This document shows positions 1 through 6,771 of a DNA stretch of 28,712 nucleotides, piece after piece; position 1 is the first letter of the stretch, and each line of letters starts with the position of its first letter. This DNA comes from an uncultured Eubacteriales bacterium (GTDB taxonomy: Bacteria; Bacillota; Clostridia; Oscillospirales; CAG-382). Both the position numbers and the translations under genes were made by a program. The stretch is from NCBI GenBank assembly GCA_900550505.1, contig URSI01000001.1:1-28712 (forward strand). Direction: 5' to 3'. The notes under the pieces are model-generated. The model did not search any database. It saw nothing but the letters and a program-made list of their open reading frames with translations, and had not been told where the DNA came from.

Positions 1-408
1 GCGTGCGGGATACCCCCCGTAGGCCCGCGCAAGCGCAGCGCCGCCGGGCGGTCAGTCGCCGTACCGGCGGTAGTGCCGGATGGCGGCATAAATGCCTTAT
101 CCGGCCTACGTTTCTGAGGAGGCGTGCGGGATACCCCCCGTAGGCCCGCGCAAGCGCAGCGCCGCCGGGCGGTCAGTCGCCGTACCGGCGGTAGTGCCGG
201 ATGGCGGCATAAATGCCTTATCCGGCCTACGTTTCTGAGGAGGCGTGCGGGATACCCCCCGTAGGCCCGCGCAAGCGCAGCGCCGCCGGGCGGTCAGGCG
301 CCGTACCTGCGGTAGTGCCGGATGGCGGCATACATGCCTTATCCGGCCTACGATCCCTCACACAGGCTCACACCCCCCGTAGGCCCGGCAAGCGCAGCGC
401 CGCCGGGC
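1..408. repeat. BIME/REP array with 121-bp tandem units
   Basis: A 121-bp unit starts at 1, 122 and 243. The first two copies look identical by eye. The third has scattered substitutions and diverges after about 352. A fourth partial copy covers 373-408. Each unit holds two oppositely oriented REP elements. The forward one (75-110, 196-231, 317-352) is a GCCGGATGGCGGCATAAATG type ending in CTTATCCGGCCTACG. The inverted one (13-49, 134-170, 255-291, 373-408) reads CCCCGTAGGCCC..GCGCAGCGCCGCCGGGC. These match the classical enterobacterial REP consensus, and pairs in head-to-head arrangement are BIMEs. The array sits just downstream of the minus-strand operon, the usual BIME position, where it can bind gyrase/IHF and stabilise mRNA 3' ends. 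It marks this end as Enterobacteriaceae. Confidence 0.9.
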
Positions 409-425
409 AGCTGGCCCATCCCCCC

Positions 426-1385
426 TCAGTTCACCGTCAGGCGCAGGGCCAGATCCTGCGGATAGGGGTCAAAATAGTTCTGCGCCTGCAGGTAGCGATC
501 CGGATACTCGGCCAGATAGTGCTTAAGCAGCGTCAGCGGCGCGAGGATCGGCAGCAGCCCGGCGCGATAGTTGAGGATCACCTCCCGCAGCTCGCCGCGC
601 TGGCGGCTGTTCAGCTGGTCGCGGAAATAACCCTGAATATGCATCAGCACGTTGGTGTGATTTTTCCGCGAGGCGGGCCGCTTGAGGATCGCCATCAGCT
701 TCTCACGGTAGACCTCGAAGAAAGCCTCCAGATCCTCCCATTCATGCAGCGAGGCGACGAAGGGACCGATCTCGCGGTAGCCCGCCTGGTGGTGAGCCAG
801 CAGCTGCAGCTTGTAGCGGCTGTGAAAGGCCAGCAGGCCGTGGCGGGTCAGGCCGCGGGCGCGCAGGGCGTTGAGTTCATGCAGGGCGAAAACGCGCTCG
901 ACAAAATTCTCCCGCAGCAGCGGATCGTGCAGCCGGCCATCCTCTTCCACCGGCAGCCACGGGTAGCGCGCCATCAGGGCACCGGTAAACAGCCCCACGC
1001 CTTCCTTACGCCCGCGATTGCCTTTTTCGTCATACAGCCGCACGCGCTCCATCCCGCAGCTCGGCGATTTGGCGCAGACGATAAAGCCCGACAGCTCGCC
1101 CAGAGTTGCCAGATGGGCGTTGGCAAAATCGGCCATCTTCTCCGTCACATCCTCGTGCGGGGCGTGGCTGAAGCGCATGCGGATCTCCCCGACCGGAGTC
1201 TGCACCAGGCGGAGCGCCGGGCGGGGTACGGGCAGGCCGATCGCCATCTCCGGGCAGACGGGTTTAAACGCCACCCACTGCGCGAGCTCATCCATCACAA
1301 AGCCCATACGCTTATGCCCGCCGTCGAATCGCACGGCTGAGCCGGTTAAACATCCGCTGATCCCAATGACAGGTTGCGTGTTCAT
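426..1385 (-). CDS. DUF523-DUF1722 (YbgA-like) protein, probable Fe-S desulfidase plus YbgA domain
   Basis: A 319-residue protein with two domains. Residues about 1-155 are DUF523, with GISGCLTG (Cys12), VRFDGGHKR, VCPE (Cys44) and KSPSCG (Cys110). This three-cysteine pattern matches the Fe-S ligands of the TudS 2-thiouracil desulfidase family. Residues about 170-310 are DUF1722 (YbgA), with SRYKLQLLAH and a C-terminal NYFDPYP. E. coli YbgA has only the second domain, while many other enterobacteria carry this fused form. It is the last gene of the eight-gene minus-strand operon, and its ATG overlaps the stop of the DUF3833 gene by four bases (ATGA). The role of the YbgA domain is unknown. 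Sulfur removal from thiolated nucleobases is inferred from the family only. The reading frame is intact and the family call is firm. Confidence 0.88.
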   Translation of the reverse strand: MNTQPVIGISGCLTGSAVRFDGGHKRMGFVMDELAQWVAFKPVCPEMAIGLPVPRPALRLVQTPVGEIRMRFSHAPHEDVTEKMADFANAHLATLGELSGFIVCAKSPSCGMERVRLYDEKGNRGRKEGVGLFTGALMARYPWLPVEEDGRLHDPLLRENFVERVFALHELNALRARGLTRHGLLAFHSRYKLQLLAHHQAGYREIGPFVASLHEWEDLEAFFEVYREKLMAILKRPASRKNHTNVLMHIQGYFRDQLNSRQRGELREVILNYRAGLLPILAPLTLLKHYLAEYPDRYLQAQNYFDPYPQDLALRLTVN

Positions 1386-1933
1386 GGCGCTGTCCTCTCT
1401 TCTGCTGTGGTTCGGGTAAAGAAAAGGGTCACGGTGGCGACCGTAATGCCGAATTTCTTCATCTCGGTTTTGTTAAACAAATGGCTGCCGTCCTGCAGGT
1501 ACATCCAGTCGTCAAAGTGCAGCAGCCACCGGCTGCCGCTGGCCTCGACGTTCATGCTGTAGCGCCAGTGAAAGGCATTGCCTGCCGCCTGGCCGCTGGC
1601 CACGCCTTCGATATCCCCGGCGGTGCCCTGATAACGGTTATCGCCGGTGCGGCGAATGCGCCATACCCGCTGCTGCTTCTCGCCATCGTCATAGACAAAG
1701 CGCTCATGGAGCGTCAGGGTGTCGCCGACGACGTCGCCATCGATCTCAACATGGAAGCGGCGCAGCTGCTTGCCGTTGCGATCCTGCACCATCCCCCACG
1801 CTTCGGTTCGACCCTGAAAATAGTGAAAGATGTCGAGGGCGGGCTGCTGCTGCCGGTATTCGGTGACCTCGGTACTGCAGCCGGCGAGCATCAGCATCAG
1901 CAGCGCCAGGCCAAGGGTCAGAATGCGTTTCAT
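1382..1933 (-). CDS. DUF3833 family lipoprotein
   Basis: A 183-residue protein starting at the ATG whose complement is at 1931-1933. A good GGAGGT ribosome binding site lies 5 bases upstream. Longer upstream reading is possible but unlikely, since this ATG begins a clean signal peptide. MKRILTLGLALLMLMLAGC is a lipoprotein signal with lipobox LAGC, lipidated Cys19, and an envelope location. The mature part carries repeated aromatic/charged strands (FQGRTEAWG, LTLHERFVYDDGE, NAFHWRYSMNV, LLHFDDWMYLQDG), typical of the DUF3833 beta-rich fold. Function is unknown. The family travels with CFA-like and photolyase-linked lipid genes in Gammaproteobacteria, so a role in handling modified lipids is an inference from context. 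It overlaps both neighbours by ATGA. Confidence 0.85.
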   Translation of the reverse strand: MKRILTLGLALLMLMLAGCSTEVTEYRQQQPALDIFHYFQGRTEAWGMVQDRNGKQLRRFHVEIDGDVVGDTLTLHERFVYDDGEKQQRVWRIRRTGDNRYQGTAGDIEGVASGQAAGNAFHWRYSMNVEASGSRWLLHFDDWMYLQDGSHLFNKTEMKKFGITVATVTLFFTRTTAEERTAP

Positions 1934-2454
1934 GGTGTACCTCCGATCAACTGCTGACGCAGTTCGGGATAAGTGGTGCGTGGATCGAGCCAGATGGCGA
2001 GAAAGCGGGTGCTGAACGCCGCCGACTGGCGCGGGCCGAGCGGGGTAAAGGCGGTCTGTGCGGCGCTGGCGCGGTACCAGAACTGCCCCTCGCCGCCGCG
2101 GACCACGAACGCCAGCTGGCTGCCTGGCGCGACGTCCGGCCAGAGCCCCTGCAGCATGCGCAGCCAGGCTTCGCTGCGCGGCTCCTGCTGCAGAATACCC
2201 TGCGCCTGCCACTGGTCGCGGGTGGCGTCCACCAGCGCCTCGCGATCGATGTCGCGCTGGTAGGTGATGATCAGCGCCCGATCCTGCTGCGGGCCGTCAT
2301 ACCGACCATTGGGCGTGCGCAGCTGTGAGTGATAGACGGTGAACGGCCCCCAGGTGAGGGTTGCCTCGCCGACGCGGCGCCACGCCAGCCAGTCGGCGGC
2401 GTGGGCCGCCGGGGCGAGGGCGGTCAGCCATAGTAGTAACAGGGCGAATCTCAT
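1930..2454 (-). CDS. exported chalcone-isomerase-like protein
   Basis: A 174-residue protein starting at the ATG that overlaps the DUF2878 stop by four bases. Residues 1-21 (MRFALLLLWLTALAPAAHA, then AD) form a Sec signal peptide with an AHA cleavage site and no lipobox cysteine, so the product is probably periplasmic. The mature protein has WRRVGEATLTWGPFTVYHSQLRTPNG near its start, the pattern seen in bacterial chalcone-isomerase-like proteins of this locus type. It ends in a dyad-rich segment around LAIWLDPRTTYPELRQQLIG. Enzyme activity is not established for these bacterial relatives and some bind fatty acids. Together with its neighbours that makes lipid binding plausible. The family call rests on pattern and gene order, so it is less certain than the neighbouring calls. 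Confidence 0.7.
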   Translation of the reverse strand: MRFALLLLWLTALAPAAHAADWLAWRRVGEATLTWGPFTVYHSQLRTPNGRYDGPQQDRALIITYQRDIDREALVDATRDQWQAQGILQQEPRSEAWLRMLQGLWPDVAPGSQLAFVVRGGEGQFWYRASAAQTAFTPLGPRQSAAFSTRFLAIWLDPRTTYPELRQQLIGGTP

Positions 2455-2936
2455 TTTTGCCTCCCCATCCCCAGATGGAACAGCAGCATGATCACCAGCC
2501 AGCCGCAGGCCATGGCGGCCACAGCAAGCGCGGTCGGCACCAGCAGGGTCATGGCTCCGAGGCGAGCGCCGATCAGGTAGGCCACCGGGCCGCCGAGGGT
2601 CGCCGCCGTAGCCAGCACCCAGCCGGGAAGCGTCGCGGTGCGGGTCAGTCGGGTCCAGACGACGGCGAACATCAGCCACAGGGCCACCATCCACAGGGGC
2701 AGCAGGCTGTCGCCGGGAAAATCAATCAGCCCCGCCAGCGCCCAGCAGGCGTCCAGCCCGCAGCCCGCCGCGGCCAGCAGCAGGGCGGGCGGACGACTGG
2801 CCGCCGGCAACCGCAGCCAGGCGAACAGCGCCAGCGTCAGCCAGATCAGCAGGCCGCGCTCGCGCAACATCACCACCAGCGTCCAGTAAACATCGAACGC
2901 GAGGGCCATCAGCAAGTGCTGCGCCGGGCGTGTCAT
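2451..2936 (-). CDS. DUF2878 inner-membrane protein
   Basis: A 161-residue, very hydrophobic protein with about five or six predicted transmembrane segments (around residues 12-24, 28-42, 50-68, 78-94, 105-124 and 130-152) and short polar loops. It fits the small DUF2878 membrane family that sits between a CFA-like methyltransferase gene and a chalcone-isomerase-like gene in Gammaproteobacteria. No catalytic motif is visible. It is joined to both neighbours by ATGA stop/start overlaps, which implies translational coupling and a fixed stoichiometry. It may anchor or assist the lipid-modifying enzymes at the inner membrane. That is an inference from context. Confidence 0.8.
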   Translation of the reverse strand: MTRPAQHLLMALAFDVYWTLVVMLRERGLLIWLTLALFAWLRLPAASRPPALLLAAAGCGLDACWALAGLIDFPGDSLLPLWMVALWLMFAVVWTRLTRTATLPGWVLATAATLGGPVAYLIGARLGAMTLLVPTALAVAAMACGWLVIMLLFHLGMGRQK

Positions 2937-4153
2937 ACCCGCTCCGCGGTGAGCTGCACCACGCTGATGGTGCGGGCGTTAAATCCGGCTTCGCAATAGC
3001 CGAAGTAGTAGAGCCACATCCGGCGGAAGCGCTCATCAAAACCGAGCTTTTCAATATCCTGCCAGGCGTGGGTAAAACGCTGCCGCCAGTGCGCCAGGGT
3101 GCGGGCATAGTCCGGGCCCATGTCGAACAGGTTGCGCACCACAAAATCGGTATGGCGGGTCATCAGCTCGCTCATTGTCGTGATGCTGGGCAAAAAGCCG
3201 CCCGGGAAGATGTAGCGCTGGATAAAATCGACGCTTTTGCTGTAGTCGCGATAGCGCTGATCCTGAATGGTGATCGCCTGCAGGGCCATTCTGCCGCCCG
3301 GGCGCAGGCGCGCCTGGCAGGTGCGGAAGAAAGCCGGCAGATAGCGCTGACCCACCGCCTCAATCATCTCCACCGACACCAGTTTGTCGTACTCGCCGCG
3401 CAGATCGCGGTAGTCGCAGAGCAGCACCTCGACGCGATCCTGCAGCCCGGCGCGGGCCATGCGCTCGGTAGCCCAGCGGTGCTGCTCCCGGGAAAGGGTG
3501 GTAGTCGTGACCCGGCAACCGTAATGGCGGGCGGCGTACTCGGCCAGCGCCCCCCAGCCGGTGCCAATCTCCAGCAGATGATCGCCGGGGTTGAGCGCCA
3601 GCTGGTCGCACAGACGCGCCATCTTGGCCCGCTGGGCCTGGGTCAGATCCTGCTCGTCGTCGGTAAACAGCGCGCTGGAGTAGAGCAGGTCGTCATCCAG
3701 AAAGTGGGCATAAAATTCGTTGCCGAGGTCGTAATGGGCGGCAATGTTCTCCCGCGCCTGGGCGCGGGTGTTGCGTCGAGTCCAGTGGCGCAGGCGGGCG
3801 ACAGGCTTACCCAGCAGACGAAAGCCGCGCTCCAGACGCCCCAGCACCTCGCCGTTGCGCGCGAGGATCTGCAACAGCGCCGTCAGCTGGTGGCTCTCCC
3901 AGTCGCCGTCCATCCAGGCCTCGGCCGCCGCGAGACTGCCGCCGGTTAGCAGACGCCAGTACACCTCCGGCGTGCAGACCCGCGCCTCAGCGCGCAGCGC
4001 GGCGGCGGGGTCGCCAAAATGAAAAGTCTGCGCCCCTTCGCGCACGGTGAGCGAGCCTTCGCGGAGGCCGCTCAACAGACGAAAAAGCAGCCAGCGCGCG
4101 AGCCGCACGTTGCGCGGCACATCGGGTTCTAGCGCAAAGACGGGATCGGTCAT
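2933..4153 (-). CDS. cyclopropane-fatty-acyl-phospholipid synthase family methyltransferase
   Basis: A 406-residue protein of normal family length. It transfers a methylene or methyl group from S-adenosylmethionine to the double bond of unsaturated acyl chains in membrane phospholipids. Residues 137-148 (IAAHYDLGNEFY) are the family signature, 194-201 (LEIGTGWG) are the SAM-binding motif I, and VSVEMIEAVG, IQRYIFPGGFLPS and LYYFGYCEAGF near the C-terminus complete the family pattern. This copy belongs to a paralogue group that sits with DUF1365 and an FAD oxidoreductase. It is not the main E. coli-type cfa gene, which stands alone. In alphaproteobacteria related clusters belong to the singlet-oxygen stress response or make furan fatty acids. 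Whether this enzyme makes cyclopropane, methyl-branched or furan lipids cannot be told from the sequence. Confidence 0.92.
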   Translation of the reverse strand: MTDPVFALEPDVPRNVRLARWLLFRLLSGLREGSLTVREGAQTFHFGDPAAALRAEARVCTPEVYWRLLTGGSLAAAEAWMDGDWESHQLTALLQILARNGEVLGRLERGFRLLGKPVARLRHWTRRNTRAQARENIAAHYDLGNEFYAHFLDDDLLYSSALFTDDEQDLTQAQRAKMARLCDQLALNPGDHLLEIGTGWGALAEYAARHYGCRVTTTTLSREQHRWATERMARAGLQDRVEVLLCDYRDLRGEYDKLVSVEMIEAVGQRYLPAFFRTCQARLRPGGRMALQAITIQDQRYRDYSKSVDFIQRYIFPGGFLPSITTMSELMTRHTDFVVRNLFDMGPDYARTLAHWRQRFTHAWQDIEKLGFDERFRRMWLYYFGYCEAGFNARTISVVQLTAERV

Positions 4154-4872
4154 GAGCGTTCACTCCTGCTGACAGGATGGTTGTACAGCGGCACGCGCTT
4201 CAGCCACAGCCGCAGCGCCTGCCAGTAGATGGCGAGGACGGTTTTCAGGGTCATCATCGGCAGACGCAGCAGCAGCCCGCGCAGGTTGGCGCGGGTTAAC
4301 GGCACGCGGCTCAGGGCCAGCGTGGCGTCGAACACCTTGCTGACCTGATGGTTTTCAATGTGCATGTGCAGCGTTTTGCCCGGCGCGTTGAAGCGCCAGT
4401 GATAGACCATATCCATCGGGTTAAACGGCGAAACGTGAAAGGCTTTCTCCAGCGGGCGCGCCTGCTGGCCGTCCACCGCGTAGTAATGACGCTCATTCCA
4501 TGGCGTGTTGCGCACTTCGGCCAGCACCCAGCGCAGGGTGTCGGCCTCGTCATAGCAGTAGTAAAAGTTGACCGGATTAAAATGGAAGCCGAAGTAGCGC
4601 AGCTGGGTCAGGAGCATCACGCGGCCTGCCGGGCGGCAGCCGGTCAGGCTCTCCAGCCGGTTCAGCACCTGGGCCTTCAGCGGCGCGCCCAGCGGATAAT
4701 CGGCGTCGTACCAGGCGGCGGCGGCCAGGCGGTTGCGACGGATGCCCGCCTCAGGCAGCCTGTCCAGTTCGTCGAGGTCAAGCCAGGCCATAAACAGGCG
4801 GTAGACGAAGTGGTGCGCCTTCGGCTGCAGGCGACGGTGGCGCAGGACGCCCTGATAGAGGCAGCTGTTCAT
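4150..4872 (-). CDS. DUF1365 domain-containing protein
   Basis: A 240-residue protein starting at the ATG one base from the end of the FAD gene. In-frame sequence upstream of this ATG is only the FAD gene read in another frame. MNSCLYQGVLRHRRLQPKAH at the start and LRYFGFHFNPVNFYYCYD in the middle are the typical DUF1365 signatures, followed by VRNTPWNERHYY and KAFHVSPFNPMDMVYHW. The family nearly always sits between an FAD-dependent amine-oxidase-like gene and a CFA-like methyltransferase gene. Its biochemical role is not defined. A part in fatty-acid modification is inferred from that constant pairing. It overlaps the CFA-like gene by ATGA. Confidence 0.9.
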   Translation of the reverse strand: MNSCLYQGVLRHRRLQPKAHHFVYRLFMAWLDLDELDRLPEAGIRRNRLAAAAWYDADYPLGAPLKAQVLNRLESLTGCRPAGRVMLLTQLRYFGFHFNPVNFYYCYDEADTLRWVLAEVRNTPWNERHYYAVDGQQARPLEKAFHVSPFNPMDMVYHWRFNAPGKTLHMHIENHQVSKVFDATLALSRVPLTRANLRGLLLRLPMMTLKTVLAIYWQALRLWLKRVPLYNHPVSRSERS

Positions 4873-4873
4873 T

Positions 4874-6133
4874 TCAGTTGTCCTCCGCCGCGGCGATGCC
4901 CTGCACCACGTCGAGCGCACTGCGCACCCCGTCCTCATGAAAGCCGTTGTACCAGTAGGCCCCGCAGTACCAGCTCCGCTGCTGGCCGTTAATCTCTTCG
5001 CGCCGCAGCTGGGCCGACCAGCTTTGCGGGTTAAACAGCGGATGCTCATAGACGAAGCGCTGCCAGACAAAGCGATCGTCCACCGGCGCGTCCGGGTTCA
5101 GAGTGACGCAGAACAGGGGGGCGCCCGCAGGCAGCCCCTGGAGAATATTCATGTTGTAGGTGACGCAGGCCCGGGCCAAATCCCCGTCGCTCAGGCGATA
5201 GTTCCAGCTGGCCCAGGCGCGCTGGCGCTCCGGCAGCCAGCGCGGATCGCTGTGCAGCACCACCTCGTTGCGCTGCCAGCCGATATCCCCCAGCACCTCA
5301 CGCTCGGCGTCGGTGGGCGCCGCCAGCATCGCCAGCGCCTGCGCGGAGTGGCAGGCGAAGATCACCTGGTCAAAATGCGCCTCCCCGGACGCCAGCCGCA
5401 GGATAACTCCCGCCGGGTGACGGTCCACCTGCTGCACCGGCGCGTTGAGCCGCAGGTCCAGGCGATCGCCGAGCCTGGCGAGCAGGGCGCGGACGTATTC
5501 CCGGGAACCGCCGGGCACCACGTACCATTGCGGACGATCGCGAATATCCAGCAGACCGTGGTTTTCAAAGAAGCGCAAAAACAGCGGTAGCGGGAAGCGG
5601 CGCATCTCCTGCAGCGACGACGACCAGATGGCCGCCCCCATCGGCAGGATATAGTGGCGGGCGAAGAAGGGGCTAAAACGGTGGCGGGAGAGGAAGTTCT
5701 CCAGCGTCGCGCCCGGATCCAGCGCCTCGGTCAGCGCCAGTTTTGCCAGCCGGTTGAAGCGGACGATCTCGCTCAGCAGCCCCCAGAAGGCCGGCTTCAG
5801 CAGATTGCGTCGCTGGGCGAAGAGCGAGGTCAGGCTGTGGCCGTTGTACTCCAGGCCGCTGGCCGGGTTGTGGACCGAGAAGCTCATCTGCGTTTTTTGC
5901 CCGTCGATCCCCAGCTCGCTGAGCAGGCCCATAAAGCGCGGATAGGTGCGATCGTTGTAGACGATAAATCCGGTATCGATGGCCCAGGTGCCCTGCGGCG
6001 TGGCGACATCCACGGTGGCGGTGTGGCCGCCCGGCGTGGCGCCCGCTTCGAACAGCGTCACCTGATGGTGTCCGGCCAGCCGCCAGGCGCAGGTCAGCCC
6101 GGCGATGCCGCTGCCGATGATGGCGATGTTCAT
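4874..6133 (-). CDS. FAD/NAD(P)-binding oxidoreductase (amine-oxidase-like)
   Basis: A 419-residue flavoprotein. MNIAIIGSGIAGLTCAWRLA carries the Rossmann GxGxxG (residues 7-12), followed by LFEAGATPGGHTATV, the second dinucleotide-binding signature, and DTGFIVYNDRTYP. WYVVPGGSREYVRAL and a C-terminal FHEDGVRSALDVVQGIA belong to the same subfamily. These proteins resemble phytoene desaturases and monoamine oxidases and are linked to CFA-like enzymes. They probably oxidise or desaturate an acyl chain next to the site methylated by the CFA-like enzyme, but no substrate is proven for this one. Its ATG overlaps the SDR stop by four bases, and its own stop lies one base before the DUF1365 start. 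Confidence 0.9.
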   Translation of the reverse strand: MNIAIIGSGIAGLTCAWRLAGHHQVTLFEAGATPGGHTATVDVATPQGTWAIDTGFIVYNDRTYPRFMGLLSELGIDGQKTQMSFSVHNPASGLEYNGHSLTSLFAQRRNLLKPAFWGLLSEIVRFNRLAKLALTEALDPGATLENFLSRHRFSPFFARHYILPMGAAIWSSSLQEMRRFPLPLFLRFFENHGLLDIRDRPQWYVVPGGSREYVRALLARLGDRLDLRLNAPVQQVDRHPAGVILRLASGEAHFDQVIFACHSAQALAMLAAPTDAEREVLGDIGWQRNEVVLHSDPRWLPERQRAWASWNYRLSDGDLARACVTYNMNILQGLPAGAPLFCVTLNPDAPVDDRFVWQRFVYEHPLFNPQSWSAQLRREEINGQQRSWYCGAYWYNGFHEDGVRSALDVVQGIAAAEDN

Positions 6134-6771
6134 GAGCGCACCATCCTGCGCAACAGCAGGCGCTGCATACCTGACGGCAGGCTGGCCAGCAGCCGCAGGG
6201 CCAGGCTGAAACCGGTGGGGAAGGCGATGTGGTTTTTTCCCTTCGCCAGGCCGTGACGGATCGCCGCCACTGCCCGATCCACGCTCACCCGGCCGGGCAT
6301 GGCAAAGTCGTTTTTGCGCGTCAGCGGGGTGTCGACGAAGCCTGGAGAGACCACCGTGACGGCGACCCCTTTCGGCTCCCAGTCAAGACGCAGGCTGTTG
6401 GCAAACCAGGTCAGCGCCGCCTTGGAGGCGCCATAGGCTTCCGCGCGCGGGAAGGGCAGCCAGTGCGCCATGGAGCTGACCAGCACCACCCGATCGCCAG
6501 CCTCCAGCTGCGTCTGCAGCGCCGCCAGGCAGTTCACCGGCCCAAGGAAGTTGGTGGCCATCACCCGCTCCACGAGGGCGGCATCCACCTGTCCGTGATC
6601 GAGGTATTCGCAGGTGCCGGCGCAGAGAATGATCAGGTCAGCAAAACAGCCCGTCAGCGCCTGGCGACAGGCGTCCCTGTCTGTCATATCGAACAGGCGC
6701 GCGCTGATGTTGGGGCTGAACTGCTGCAGCGCCGTCAGGCGCGACGGCGGGATCATGGGATACGGAGACAT
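6130..6771 (-). CDS. short-chain dehydrogenase/reductase, N-terminus lost at the junction
   Basis: An SDR of which only about 205 native residues remain. The catalytic YGASK motif, an upstream VLVSSMAH strand with the catalytic serine, SPGFVDTPLT and an NAG-like ILCAGTCEY are all present. The N-terminal TGxxxGIG cofactor motif, expected within the first 15-20 residues, is missing. The frame opens with MSPYPMIPP, read from the other piece of DNA, and native sequence appears to begin around SRLTALQQ near position 6745. The usual N-terminal segment of about 35-40 residues is replaced. The gene is the first remaining member of the minus-strand lipid operon. The intact enzyme would be an NAD(P)-dependent oxidoreductase of that pathway. 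As present here it would lack cofactor binding. Confidence 0.85.
   Translation of the reverse strand: MSPYPMIPPSRLTALQQFSPNISARLFDMTDRDACRQALTGCFADLIILCAGTCEYLDHGQVDAALVERVMATNFLGPVNCLAALQTQLEAGDRVVLVSSMAHWLPFPRAEAYGASKAALTWFANSLRLDWEPKGVAVTVVSPGFVDTPLTRKNDFAMPGRVSVDRAVAAIRHGLAKGKNHIAFPTGFSLALRLLASLPSGMQRLLLRRMVRS
6735..6765. other. probable chimeric junction between enterobacterial and clostridial DNA
   Basis: To the left, the minus-strand SDR loses its N-terminus here. To the right, the plus-strand AddA begins in mid-protein at YGDIAVLRRG. Base composition and codon use change at the same place, from GC-rich enterobacterial to moderately GC-rich clostridial with many ATA codons. No transposase, integrase, tRNA or repeat is visible at the boundary. 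The exact base cannot be fixed by eye. It lies most likely between the end of native SDR coding (about 6745) and the first clearly AddA residue (about 6761). Confidence 0.85.

Noticed and set aside
213..1340. Long plus-strand open frame of about 375 codons over the BIME array and the YbgA-like gene
   Set aside because: It is antisense to a well-conserved protein in GC-rich DNA and begins inside REP repeats. Its composition is not protein-like.
6614..6754. Upstream extension of the addA reading frame
   Set aside because: This part is antisense to the enterobacterial SDR. The frame is open across the junction by chance and gives no AddA-like sequence.
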